Below are positions 6,852-14,543 of a DNA stretch of 32,222 bases, piece by piece (position 1 is the first letter of the stretch; every line of letters begins with the position of its first letter). The stretch spans positions 1 to 32,222 of the forward strand of contig NZ_BAPT01000018.1 of assembly GCF_025995235.1 (NCBI RefSeq), read 5' to 3'. This stretch comes from Ameyamaea chiangmaiensis. GTDB taxonomy: Bacteria; Pseudomonadota; Alphaproteobacteria; Acetobacterales; Acetobacteraceae. The notes under the pieces were generated by a model, which worked only from the letters and a program-made list of their open reading frames with translations, was not told the DNA's origin and made no database searches. The position numbers and the translations under genes are program-made.

Positions 6852-7121
6852 TTACGCCGCGACCGGAACTGGCGGTGCGGCTCTTGCCCGCATGGGGAGA
6901 CGGAACGCGAGATCAGAAGCCAGGGGATCACACCCGGCAGGGGCGACCGCGCCCGCCTGGACCAGGCGTTCCAGCGTGGAGCGAAGTCTGATCCCCGGTA
7001 TACCGGTATGGGCCACCAGAGATGTTAGCGTCACGCCACGTCCGTCATGACCCAGGCGGCGGAGCACGGAGAGGACACGCGGAGCTAGCGGATCGTCTCC
7101 GAAAAGGGGGCGCGTTACCAT
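6852..7121 (-). CDS. Small putative winged-helix DNA-binding protein
   Basis: An 89-residue protein. The stretch PRVLSVLRRLGHDG, then VTLTSLVAHTGIPGIRLRST and LERLVQAGAV, has the spacing of a winged helix-turn-helix: helix, short strand, recognition helix, wing. The C-terminus is Ala/Pro/Arg-rich. The ATG at 7121 is preferred because GGAGG lies 6 bases upstream, over an upstream ATG at 7217 whose spacing to its GGAGG is too short. The ATG overlaps the TAA of a 32-codon mini-ORF. DNA binding is inferred from pattern only. Confidence 0.6.
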   Translation of the reverse strand: MVTRPLFGDDPLAPRVLSVLRRLGHDGRGVTLTSLVAHTGIPGIRLRSTLERLVQAGAVAPAGCDPLASDLAFRLPMRARAAPPVPVAA

Positions 7122-7213
7122 GATACGCCTCCCTCCAGTCGGTTGCGCCATCTCCGGGCGGCTGTGCGCAAGGAGCGGCGATAGCGGGAATAAAGTCCTT
7201 TCAGTGTCGACAT
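7115..7213 (-). CDS. Basic 32-residue mini-ORF, translationally coupled leader
   Basis: Reading from the ATG at 7213, a perfectly spaced GGAGG (7220-7224, 6-base gap) precedes a 32-codon frame starting MSTLKGLYSRYRRSLRTAAR and ending at a TAA (7115-7117) that overlaps the ATG of the winged-helix-like gene. It is very basic (11 Arg or Lys) and could form one amphipathic helix. It may be a real small protein, a translational leader, or a membrane- or nucleic-acid-binding peptide. Its ribosome binding site and coupling are the evidence; no homologue is known to me. Confidence 0.5.
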   Translation of the reverse strand: MSTLKGLYSRYRRSLRTAARRWRNRLEGGVSW

Positions 7214-7521
7214 CCACATCCTCCGATTAAAGCAACATGGATTCCAGTTGTCCGGCTCAGGGAGCCTATGCCGGACCCGATGGCGTCCGGCGAAAGCAAG
7301 ATTGGAAGAGATGCTTGCCTCGTCAAGAGGGCACGAAATGCAGATTCTTTTTCATGAATAATTTTATTATTTATGTTTGTATTTATTTTCTGTGGCGGTG
7401 TTGCGGGCAAAAATTACATGGGTTTTGTTGATTTTCGTTAACCATCATGGCGATGATCGCAGAAAATCAATATATTTTCCTTCTATGATGGTGGCCTGGG
7501 ATTTTTGGGCCACCACCTGGC
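7214..7521. other. Intergenic region, AT-rich with a stem-loop
   Basis: No gene is visible. The AT-rich stretch at about 7340-7400 probably holds the minus-strand promoter of the mini-ORF/winged-helix unit. A stem, TGGTGGCC (7489-7496) with GGCCACCA (7508-7515), lies just beyond the end of the gene at 7522-8094 and could be its terminator, although a T-run is missing on the minus strand. Confidence 0.4.
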
Positions 7522-8094
7522 TTATAGAGCGCTTCCAGCGTGTCCGTTCGTCGGGACTTCCGTCCGCATCTCGACGGCGGGGGTGAGAGCCTTGGAACCA
7601 GTCTTTTGATCTCCGAGATTGTCAACTGCCATCGGCGCGGGGAGCGTCGCACAGGACTTGCTTCCGGTGCGTGACACATGAACGATTGGCGCCGCCTGAC
7701 CGTTCGATGTGATCGTGATCGTCTGCATACAGGCGGTGGGTCCACCGGTGCTGACCGTTTCGAAACGCTGCCAGGACATGCTCTGCTTCGGGAGGTCGTG
7801 ACCAACAGCCGGAACGGCGCGCAGGACGCCGTCCAACTGCGAGGCCAATGTCCGATCGGCCGCCTCCATGAGAGCCATATTGCGTGCCATCATGCGATCA
7901 ACGGCCTCGAACATGTCGATATCGGGCATTGCCGCTGTCGTCGCGATGCCCTGGACCGGGACCAGGATACCGACCTGGTGTCCCCGTGCGTCAACGACGC
8001 GCAACGCATCTTGAGCCTGCGCAGGCAGTGCAGCCGCGCAGCAGGCCAGTGTAGCAACAAAGGCGCCGGCCTGAATCATACGAGAAAAATGCAT
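7522..8094 (-). CDS. Exported protein of unknown function
   Basis: A 190-residue protein with a typical signal peptide (MHFSRMIQAG, hydrophobic core, probable cleavage after LPAQA near residue 27). The mature protein has a Met-rich helical region, MFEAVDRMMARNMALMEAAD (about 61-80), and a C-terminal part with two Cys (ACMQT and KSCAT) that could form a disulfide in the periplasm. No domain is recognised. GGAGG lies 8 bases before the ATG. It is transcribed on the same strand as the neighbouring exported proteins. Confidence 0.75.
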   Translation of the reverse strand: MHFSRMIQAGAFVATLACCAAALPAQAQDALRVVDARGHQVGILVPVQGIATTAAMPDIDMFEAVDRMMARNMALMEAADRTLASQLDGVLRAVPAVGHDLPKQSMSWQRFETVSTGGPTACMQTITITSNGQAAPIVHVSRTGSKSCATLPAPMAVDNLGDQKTGSKALTPAVEMRTEVPTNGHAGSAL

Positions 8095-8230
8095 TTTGGA
8101 ATCCTCCGTGTCTGTTAAGCAGTGTCGGACGACGGCAGGAATATGGGCTGGGTAAATAGCGCCAGCAAGAGGTGGAAGAAGACTGCATTGATTGTCTGAT
8201 CCGGGTATGAGCGTGTATCGTGACAGGGCC

Positions 8231-9256
8231 TCAAACGGCTCCGATCGTGATCAGGCTACGACCGCAATCGACGACCGTTTCTTCCAGCGGCCGGGCCTTC
8301 CAGCCGAGGACGGACTGCGCCTTCGCCGAGGAATAGGTATATCTGTGCCCCAGATAGCCGTTCATCGCACCGAGATCGCGATCGAAGAGGCCCACAAGGC
8401 GCAGCACGAAATCCGGTAAGGCGCGCGTCGGAACCTTGGCTGCCTCCGGCCCAAGCGCAGCTTTCAGGACTCTGGCAATGTCCGCCATCCATGCAAATTC
8501 GCCCGCGCCGATGAATCTCTGACCCGCCGCCGCCGGGTTGGTCATGGCCCGAAGATGCAGATCAGCAAGATCGCGCACATCAACGAATTCGAAGCCGAGC
8601 CGTGGCAGGCCCGGCACCTTGCCCGCCAGCAACCGCTGGACGAGCCCGATGGACGGGGAAAAGTCGCGTCCGAGCACCGGTCCCAGAATGACCGACGGAT
8701 TGACGACGGCCAGCGTGGTCGCCCCGCCCTCCGCGCCGATGATCTCCCAGGCCGTGCGCTCGGCGATCGTCTTCGAGCGCGTATAGGCGTCCACACCGGG
8801 GGCATCAGGATCGGTCCACACGGTCTCGTCGTATTCGCAGTCCGGGCCGCCGACCCTGCGGCTTGCCGCCGCCACGGAGGACGTCATCACCACGCGCTCC
8901 GCACCCGCCCTGATCGCGGCCCGCAGCACCCGGGCTGCACCGTCGCGGGCCGGTCTGATCAGAACGTCCGGGTCTTTCGGCGCACGCACCAGCACGGGTG
9001 AGGCGACATGAAGGACGTAGCGCACGCCCTCGGCCGCCGCGTCCCAGCCTGCGTCGGCGGTCAGGTCGGCGGCGCAGACACTCAGGCGGTCGCCGGGATC
9101 GATTTCCTTGGCGACCATGGCGCGGACCTCGGGTTCCCGGCGGATATCCCGAACCGTTGCCCGGACAATGTAGCCGCGTTCCAGGAGTGAGATGATGCAG
9201 CGCGCACCGACATAACCTGAACCGCCCGTCACCAGCACCGTTCCCGTTTCGGTCAT
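8231..9256 (-). CDS. Extended SDR, dihydroflavonol-reductase-like NAD(P)-dependent epimerase/reductase
   Basis: A 341-residue oxidoreductase. The Rossmann motif TGGSGYVG (residues 10-17) binds NAD(P). Ser126/127 in MTSSVAAASR and Tyr158-x3-Lys162 (YTRSK) form the SDR active site, so this copy should be catalytically competent. The overall pattern, with VNPSVILGPVLGRDFSPSIG and DVRDLADLHLRAM, fits the dihydroflavonol-4-reductase/aldehyde-reductase branch. The substrate is unknown, probably a small ketone or aldehyde. I start at the ATG at 9256, which matches the family N-terminus; a longer frame overlaps the upstream gene. It lies 25 bases after a second SDR gene, in one operon. Confidence 0.9.
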   Translation of the reverse strand: MTETGTVLVTGGSGYVGARCIISLLERGYIVRATVRDIRREPEVRAMVAKEIDPGDRLSVCAADLTADAGWDAAAEGVRYVLHVASPVLVRAPKDPDVLIRPARDGAARVLRAAIRAGAERVVMTSSVAAASRRVGGPDCEYDETVWTDPDAPGVDAYTRSKTIAERTAWEIIGAEGGATTLAVVNPSVILGPVLGRDFSPSIGLVQRLLAGKVPGLPRLGFEFVDVRDLADLHLRAMTNPAAAGQRFIGAGEFAWMADIARVLKAALGPEAAKVPTRALPDFVLRLVGLFDRDLGAMNGYLGHRYTYSSAKAQSVLGWKARPLEETVVDCGRSLITIGAV

Positions 9257-9281
9257 AAACCCTCGTCCTTCTCCGTAGGCA

Positions 9282-10169
9282 TCAGTCGCCGACTTCAAGC
9301 TGTTCAAGATCGGTAATCAGTCCCGGACCCACAGCTTCCCATCCCAATGCCTGGCGCGTCAGTGCGCTGGAGGCACGCATGTCGAAGCCCGCGAACATCG
9401 CGAACTGCCCGAAAAAGGCGGCCGCTTCGTCCGGCGCGATGGAGCGGACCGGCAGATCCAGACGGCGGCCGAGCGTCTCGACGATATCGCGCATCGCCAC
9501 ACCCTCTTCGGCCACCGCATGCCAGGCGGCGCCCGTTGCCCCCTTTTCGATGGCCAGCCTGTAAAGACGGGCGACATCAAGCACATGCGCCGCCGGCCAG
9601 AGATTGCTTCCATCGCCCACATAGGCACAGGTGCCGTTCTGGCGGAACGTCTCGATCAGCGGCGTGATAAGCCCCTGCTTGGCTCGGTCATGGACTTGCG
9701 GCAGACGCACCACCGAAGCGCGGATACCCTGCGGGATCAGCGCCAGCGTCGTCTGCTCGGACACGCGCGGGAACGGAAAATCCGGCGGAATCACATCCTT
9801 TTCGGTCGCCACCTGGCCAGGTGGCGCCAGTCCCGCCAGTCCTCCCGTGGCCAGGAATGGTTTATCGGAACCGGCAAGCGCGGACCCGATCGCTTCGATG
9901 GCACGACGATCCGTTTCGCAACTCGCCGTGAAATTCGACCAGTCATGGATAAAGGCCAGGTGAATGACGGCGTCCGACGTTGATGCACCTTTTTGAAGGA
10001 TCTCGGACTCCTGGATCGACCCGTGCAGTACCTCCGCGCCGACGGCGGCGAGCGATTGAGCCCCTTCCGCCGAACGTGCCAGGCCGAGCACCTCATGGCC
10101 GGCGGCGATCAGTTCCCTTACGGTCGGCATGCCGATGAATCCGGTGGCGCCGGTGACGAATACACGCAT
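9282..10169 (-). CDS. SDR-family NAD(P)-binding protein lacking the YxxxK catalytic pair
   Basis: A 295-residue extended-SDR fold. The N-terminal TGATGFIG motif (7-14) binds the dinucleotide, and HLAFIHDW and AAHVLDVARLYRLA fit the epimerase-like family. At the place of the usual Tyr-x3-Lys the sequence reads FPRVSEQTTLALI, so the classical catalytic tyrosine is missing; this is usual for the atypical branch often annotated simply as SDR family oxidoreductase. It is the first gene of a two-gene operon and divergent from an XRE regulator, with an inverted repeat in the 94-base gap. GGGAG precedes the ATG at 10169. Confidence 0.88.
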   Translation of the reverse strand: MRVFVTGATGFIGMPTVRELIAAGHEVLGLARSAEGAQSLAAVGAEVLHGSIQESEILQKGASTSDAVIHLAFIHDWSNFTASCETDRRAIEAIGSALAGSDKPFLATGGLAGLAPPGQVATEKDVIPPDFPFPRVSEQTTLALIPQGIRASVVRLPQVHDRAKQGLITPLIETFRQNGTCAYVGDGSNLWPAAHVLDVARLYRLAIEKGATGAAWHAVAEEGVAMRDIVETLGRRLDLPVRSIAPDEAAAFFGQFAMFAGFDMRASSALTRQALGWEAVGPGLITDLEQLEVGD

Positions 10170-10236
10170 GAGCGAAGTCTCCCGCTTTCTGATGACGACA
10201 AATCTCGGTCCATGCCTTATTCTGGTAAAGTAGTGA

Positions 10237-10254
10237 CTTTATCGTATTATAAAG
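10237..10254. promoter_or_regulatory. Operator candidate between the SDR operon and its XRE regulator
   Basis: CTTTAT (10237-10242) and ATAAAG (10249-10254) form a perfect inverted repeat with a 6-base spacer, 10 bases before the regulator's ATG. The stretch is AT-rich and probably overlaps the promoters of both divergent units. Confidence 0.5.
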
Positions 10255-10263
10255 ACTAACAGG

Positions 10264-11112
10264 ATGAGCGAGCACCAGCACGTCGAGAAGCGGCTCGGCA
10301 CCTGGCTGAAGGACCGTCGCGCAAAGCTTGATCCGACTGCCTTCGGCTTTCCGTCAGACCGCCGCCGCACGCCCGGCCTGCGGCGTGAGGAGGTCGCGCA
10401 GAGGGCCAATATCAGCCCGACCTGGTACACCTGGCTGGAACAGGGGCGTGGTGGTGCTCCGTCAGCAGACGTGCTGGATAGGATTGCCCGCGCCCTCATG
10501 CTGACCGACGTCGAGCGTGAGCATCTTTTTTTGCTCGGCCTCGGCCGCCCACCTGATGCGCGGTATCGCAAGGGCGGCACGGTCACGCCGCGCCTTCAAC
10601 GCGTGCTCGACGCGCTGGATCCCAGTCCGGCGCTAATCCGGACCGCGACCTGGGATGTGCCGGCCTGGAACCGGGCGGCGACCATCATGCTGGGGGATTA
10701 CGGCGCCCTGCCGCCAACGGAACGCAACATCCTGCGGATCATCTTTCTTGACCCGCGCTCCCGCGCCATGCAGCCTGACTGGGAAAGCATGGCACGCTAC
10801 GTAGTTGGCGTCTTTCGCATCGAGACGACGCGCGCTGGCGCGGCGGACGAGGTTACCCCCCTGGTGACCGAACTCTGCCGGCTCAGCCCCGAATTTCACA
10901 CGATGTGGCATGAGAACAGCGTCACCGAGGCACCGGTCGACATCGTCAAACACATCGACCATCCGGTCCTCGGCTCCTTCGCCTTCGAACATTCGACGTT
11001 CTCGGTTGATGGTCGGCCGGATCTGACCCTGGTCGTCTACAACCCGGCAACGCCGGCAGACGCCGAAAAGCTCAGAACCGTCCTGTCTTACCGTAGCGAA
11101 GCTGACGCGTAG
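10264..11112 (+). CDS. XRE-family transcription regulator with MmyB-like ligand-binding domain
   Basis: A 282-residue regulator. Residues about 8-80 form a helix-turn-helix containing RRTPGLRREEVAQRANIS and WYTWLEQGRG, the hallmark of this subfamily. The C-terminal two thirds (ALIRTATWDVPAWNRAA, then RNILRIIFLDPRSR, and VLGSFAFEHSTFSVDGRPDL) match the MmyB-like ligand-binding domain, a PAS-like pocket thought to bind fatty-acid-type ligands. Such genes are usually divergent from short-chain dehydrogenases, as here, and presumably control them. The last 25 bases overlap the convergent FAD monooxygenase gene. Confidence 0.92.
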   Translation: MSEHQHVEKRLGTWLKDRRAKLDPTAFGFPSDRRRTPGLRREEVAQRANISPTWYTWLEQGRGGAPSADVLDRIARALMLTDVEREHLFLLGLGRPPDARYRKGGTVTPRLQRVLDALDPSPALIRTATWDVPAWNRAATIMLGDYGALPPTERNILRIIFLDPRSRAMQPDWESMARYVVGVFRIETTRAGAADEVTPLVTELCRLSPEFHTMWHENSVTEAPVDIVKHIDHPVLGSFAFEHSTFSVDGRPDLTLVVYNPATPADAEKLRTVLSYRSEADA

Positions 11113-12323
11113 TCCGGCAGACGCAATGCGCTATGTACCGCCCGTTTAGTGTCGTCGAACATGCTGGCTGTCCCGTTCCGCGCGATTTCGGCGAGGATAC
11201 GGTCGCGCATCTCGATATCTTTCTGCGTCCTAGGCAGGAAAAACGCCCCGTTGCCATCGGTCGCCAGCGCCTGGTTCGCCTCGACAAAGGGCCGCGTGAG
11301 ACGTTCATAGGCGGCAAATGCATCTTCCGGGTTGTCATGGGTGGCCAGTTCGCCTGCCAGCACATACGCGCCCACAAGCGCCAGGCTGGTGCCCTGTCCT
11401 GACCGGAAAGACGGCGCGAATGCGGCATCGCCGACCAGCGCCACGCGCCCTTTCGACCAGCGCGGCATCCGGATCTGGCTGACGGAATCGAAATACAGAT
11501 CGTCGGCCTGCGCCATCGCATCAAGCAGATGCGGAACCTCCCAGCCCATGCCGGCAAAGGCGGTCCGCGTACGCCGGATCTGCTCCTCCGCGTCCCGGAT
11601 GGCGGAAACCGACGCTTCGTCCGTCGCAAAAGCAAGAAAACCGAAAACCCTTGGGCTGTCCTGCACCGCCCAGATACCGGCCGTCCGTCCTGGTTCGGCA
11701 TGAACGATCCCGCCATGCGACAGGCCTTTGTCGTTGGGCATAGAAAAGAGATTGAAGCAGAAACCGAGGGAATGGTTGAACGGCTCCTCGGGGCCGAAGA
11801 CCAGACGGCGCGTTCGCGAGTGCAGCCCGTCCGCGCCGATGACGATATCGTATCGTGCCTGCCGACCGCTGGCGAACCCGATATCGACGCCTTCACCATC
11901 GTCATGCAGCGTGTCGATCGAATCGTTGTAACGATAGCCCACGCCGCCGTTTCGTGTCGCGTCATGCAGTAATGTCGCCAGGGTGCCGCGCGGCAGTTCG
12001 ACATCGCGCTCGGTGTCGCTGCCCATCGCCTCGTAGATCGGCACGCTGCCGATGACCTGCCCCGTTCGGTCAACGAAAGTCATCGCGCGGGAGGCGATAT
12101 GGGCGGCACGGATCTGCAGCAGCAGACCCATCCGCTCCACCACGTCGATCGCCGTGCCGCGAACGTCGATCGGGTATCCGCCGGTGCGGATCGTCGGCGC
12201 CCGCTCGACCACCGTGACGTCGAAGCCATGACGGTCGAGCCAGAAGGTGAGCGCCGGACCTGCGATGCTGGCGCCGGAGATGAGGACGGACCGGCGGCGG
12301 GCTGGAATCGTTGGCGTGCTCAT
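11088..12323 (-). CDS. FAD-dependent aromatic/antibiotic-type monooxygenase
   Basis: A 411-residue flavoprotein of the PHBH-like group A monooxygenases. The N-terminal Rossmann motif VLISGASIAGPALTFWL (a variant GxGxxG) binds FAD. DIVIGADGLHSRTR holds the DG motif and RVALVGDAAFAPS the GD motif that contacts FAD ribose. It resembles the Tet(X)-like/salicylate-hydroxylase-like class that hydroxylates planar aromatics with NAD(P)H and oxygen; the substrate cannot be read from sequence. I use the ATG at 12323; a GTG three codons upstream is possible. Its promoter region is shared with a divergent TetR gene and has two operator-like repeats. Confidence 0.9.
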   Translation of the reverse strand: MSTPTIPARRRSVLISGASIAGPALTFWLDRHGFDVTVVERAPTIRTGGYPIDVRGTAIDVVERMGLLLQIRAAHIASRAMTFVDRTGQVIGSVPIYEAMGSDTERDVELPRGTLATLLHDATRNGGVGYRYNDSIDTLHDDGEGVDIGFASGRQARYDIVIGADGLHSRTRRLVFGPEEPFNHSLGFCFNLFSMPNDKGLSHGGIVHAEPGRTAGIWAVQDSPRVFGFLAFATDEASVSAIRDAEEQIRRTRTAFAGMGWEVPHLLDAMAQADDLYFDSVSQIRMPRWSKGRVALVGDAAFAPSFRSGQGTSLALVGAYVLAGELATHDNPEDAFAAYERLTRPFVEANQALATDGNGAFFLPRTQKDIEMRDRILAEIARNGTASMFDDTKRAVHSALRLPDYASASLR

Positions 12324-12338
12324 GATATCCACTCATAG

Positions 12339-12404
12339 ATAAGATTCCTCTCGCATCTTATAGGGGACGCGAAGAGAAGCAATAAGATTCGCAATGCATC
12401 TTAA
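12339..12404. promoter_or_regulatory. Twin TetR-type operators in the monooxygenase/TetR divergent region
   Basis: Two inverted repeats of the same design: ATAAGAT-N9-ATCTTAT (12339-12361) and ATAAGAT-N9-ATCTTAA (12382-12404), 43 bases apart, about four helical turns. The first is next to the monooxygenase start, the second 9 bases before the TetR ATG, so the regulator can probably silence both directions. Confidence 0.75.
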
Positions 12405-12413
12405 CGGAGTGTC

Positions 12414-13013
12414 ATGAGAGTTCGGGGACGAACGCGGCGGCGCGGGGCGGCGCTGGAAGAGGCGATCCTTGAGGCCGCCTGGGCCGAAGTAATGGAACGT
12501 GGTTACGAGGGCCTGACGATGGAGAATGTCGCCCGGCGCGCGGGAACCAGCCGCCCGGTGCTGCATCGCCGTTGGACGAGCCGCACGGCGCTCGCGACGG
12601 CCGCACTCGCCCAGCAATTCGCGCGGGCGAACATCGTCATTCCGGATATGGGCAGTCTGCGGGAGGAACTTTGTGTTCTTCTCCGCTGCATGTCGGATCG
12701 CGCCGGGTCCCGGGATCTGCAACTGTTCTTCGACATGCAGAAGGATCTTGTCGCCGAACGATCGAGCTTTGCCGATATACGGGCGCGCATCGTAGATGGC
12801 AGTCAGTTTCATGCCGTCCTTGGACGGGCCATCGAACGGGGCGAGATCGATCCGGCCCGTCTTACCCCCCGGATCGCATCGCTTCCGCTCGATCTGGCCC
12901 GGCACGAGATGCTGATGACGTTCCAGCCGCTCTCTGACGACACGATCCGTGAGATCGTCGACGACATCTTCCTGCCCTTGGTGTGCCGCGATAAGCCGTC
13001 TTCCCAGATGTGA
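12414..13013 (+). CDS. TetR/AcrR-family repressor
   Basis: A 199-residue regulator. The N-terminal helix-turn-helix (about residues 14-60) reads AILEAAWAEVMERGYEGLTM, then ENVARRAGTSRPVLHRRW, the classic TetR signature. The C-terminal ligand domain is less conserved, with LQLFFDMQKDLVAERSSFAD and GRAIERGEIDP typical of the TetR C-terminal helices. It starts at the ATG at 12414 after GGAGTG and is divergent from the FAD monooxygenase, whose expression it probably represses through the twin operators. The inducer is likely a substrate of that enzyme. Confidence 0.93.
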   Translation: MRVRGRTRRRGAALEEAILEAAWAEVMERGYEGLTMENVARRAGTSRPVLHRRWTSRTALATAALAQQFARANIVIPDMGSLREELCVLLRCMSDRAGSRDLQLFFDMQKDLVAERSSFADIRARIVDGSQFHAVLGRAIERGEIDPARLTPRIASLPLDLARHEMLMTFQPLSDDTIREIVDDIFLPLVCRDKPSSQM

Positions 13014-13200
13014 CAACTGGCCGCATGTTCATGATTTTTACCCCATCCCAGTATCAAAACGGAGAGATTTCCCCTTCGTGAAACCGACACAAGGTTGACA
13101 ATCTATGGATGAGGTTCCTGATCTTTTGTTCTTCATGCTTCGATTCAAACGACTGTCAAAGATACCTGTGGCGTTCCGTCAGGTGGTGGTCCGGCGAGAT

Positions 13201-13269
13201 TTATAGAGCCTTACGGAACATGGTCGTAAACTCGGGGGTGCTTTCGTAGCCGAGATTGTCGACAATGCC
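13201..13269 (-). pseudogene. C-terminal remnant of an AraC-family regulator
   Basis: The minus strand encodes GIVDNLGYESTPEFTTMFRK followed by Ala-Leu and a stop. This is the second helix-turn-helix end of AraC/XylS regulators (LGYxSxxxFxxxFR). Upstream of it the similarity stops within a few codons, and the rest of the gene is absent. It sits directly before the DUF2840 gene, where a replication or partition gene would be expected, and marks an old rearrangement. The preceding stretch 13014-13200 holds nothing I recognise. Confidence 0.5.
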
Positions 13270-13311
13270 CGTTTTGGCGCACGAGTAGGCCATGAAGATA
13301 AAACAGACGCG

Positions 13312-13788
13312 ATGACCGATAATCCGCTCGCGCTGATCACGACGGTCGAACTGACGTGGATCGAGAAGCAGGTGCAACGCTGGCTGCGCTTCGGCCGGCC
13401 GGTCACGGACACCATTCTGGACCGTCAACGGCGCCTTCTGAGCTTCGCCCCTGGCAGCGTGTTCGCCTTCGTGCGCTGGGCCTCCAACGAGTATGGCACA
13501 GTTGAATCGCACATCGACATCGTGCGCACGGTCGGCTCCGGCGAAGACTACCAGACCGTCCTATGCGTGCGGCCCGGCGGCGAGGTATTGCTGCACCAGA
13601 ATTCATGGCCGCGCGTCCAGCGTGTGCTGGAAGCGATCGACGCGGTCGAGGCGCAGGACATCGACCCGATAGAGGTCAGTCCTGATTACTGGCGTCACCT
13701 GCACCATCGACTGGAGGCGCGACAACAGCCCGACACCTACACGAAGACACGCCATCGGGCATGGCTGCGTCGTCGCGCGTTGCAGTAA
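13312..13788 (+). CDS. DUF2840 protein of conjugative elements
   Basis: A 158-residue protein. The N-terminal LTTVELTWIEKQVQRWLRFG, then LSFAPGSVFAFVRWASNEYG, and the C-terminal PDYWRHLHHRLEARQQPDTY are the DUF2840 pattern. Members sit in alphaproteobacterial conjugative plasmids and ICEs near traF and a DUF3363-type relaxase. The function is unknown; it is soluble, basic at the C-terminus, and could bind DNA. Here the usual neighbour traF (S26 signal peptidase) is missing and an AraC fragment lies upstream. No clear ribosome binding site precedes the ATG. Confidence 0.8.
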   Translation: MTDNPLALITTVELTWIEKQVQRWLRFGRPVTDTILDRQRRLLSFAPGSVFAFVRWASNEYGTVESHIDIVRTVGSGEDYQTVLCVRPGGEVLLHQNSWPRVQRVLEAIDAVEAQDIDPIEVSPDYWRHLHHRLEARQQPDTYTKTRHRAWLRRRALQ

Positions 13789-14543
13789 GCGTGCTACCCG
13801 CCGTTGGCCGACTGATGTTTTCCCGTGCCTTTTTCCTCTGTTTCCGGCCGCTTTACCATCCACCTGTCGCGTCCGTTTTGTGCCGGGACAACGCGGCGCT
13901 TCACGCCGCGAGCGGAAGGCGTCGGCTACGCCGCCGCGTCTCTTTCGTGTCGTCTTTGGTGCTGCTTTGGACACCATTGCGGCGCACAATCCGACGTTTA
14001 GTGACACGAGTTTTCCCGCATCCAGAACACCATCTGCGTGCGATGGAAGGGCGGCCCGAATGCACGCTGACTGATGGGGCATCGTCATCGGGAGTATCAT
14101 CAGTTTGACGGTTTCATGTCATGTATGGATGTCACTTTCGATCGCGTCCGACGCATGATTTTGACGTGTGTTCGGCACGCCATAAGAGACATCGAAGACA
14201 GGTCGAGGCGCAGCGTTTTGTCGTCCTGTTCGCGTGGTGTCGGGAGGCAGTTTGTGGTAGGTTTTGCCAGTCACCCCGGTCAGGCTGCAAAGGGGGTGTC
14301 AGATTCGGAAAAGTCGAATTCAGAGGCCGAAAAGAAGAAAAAACGTGAGGGCAAGATTAAAGGAACCGGCACTCTGGCCGGCCCAGCCCTGCGGTTTTCT
14401 CTGTCTGCACATGGGGTTAGGGAAAGTTTGAGTGGCACTCTGGATTTCTGGCGTCTGAGCCGTCACTTTTCAGGAGCGAGGGTTTCCGGCCGTTTCTGAC
14501 GGCACTGCCCCCCGAAAAGCCCTGTTTTCGCGAGGTCTGGCCC
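13789..14543 (+). other. 755-base non-coding region before the relaxase, candidate oriT region
   Basis: I see no convincing gene. Visible elements are a 7-bp stem, CGCGGCG (13892-13898) with CGCCGCG (13904-13910); a short inverted repeat ATTCG/CGAAT at about 14305-14325; a purine-rich tract at about 14325-14350; and a direct repeat GGCACTCTGG at 14368-14377 and 14434-14443. Relaxase genes commonly lie next to their transfer origin, so this is where I would look for the nick site. No known nic consensus was recognised. An open frame at 14074-14499 looks spurious. In similar elements a traF gene often lies here. Confidence 0.4.

Noticed and set aside
11088..12323. Calling the FAD monooxygenase a tetracycline resistance gene (tetX)
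   Set aside because: The FAD motifs fit a wide family; nothing visible fixes the substrate.
13603..14499. Minus and plus frames in the region before the relaxase (13603-14100 and 14074-14499)
   Set aside because: Arg/Lys-rich or low-complexity translations without family resemblance; treated as non-coding.
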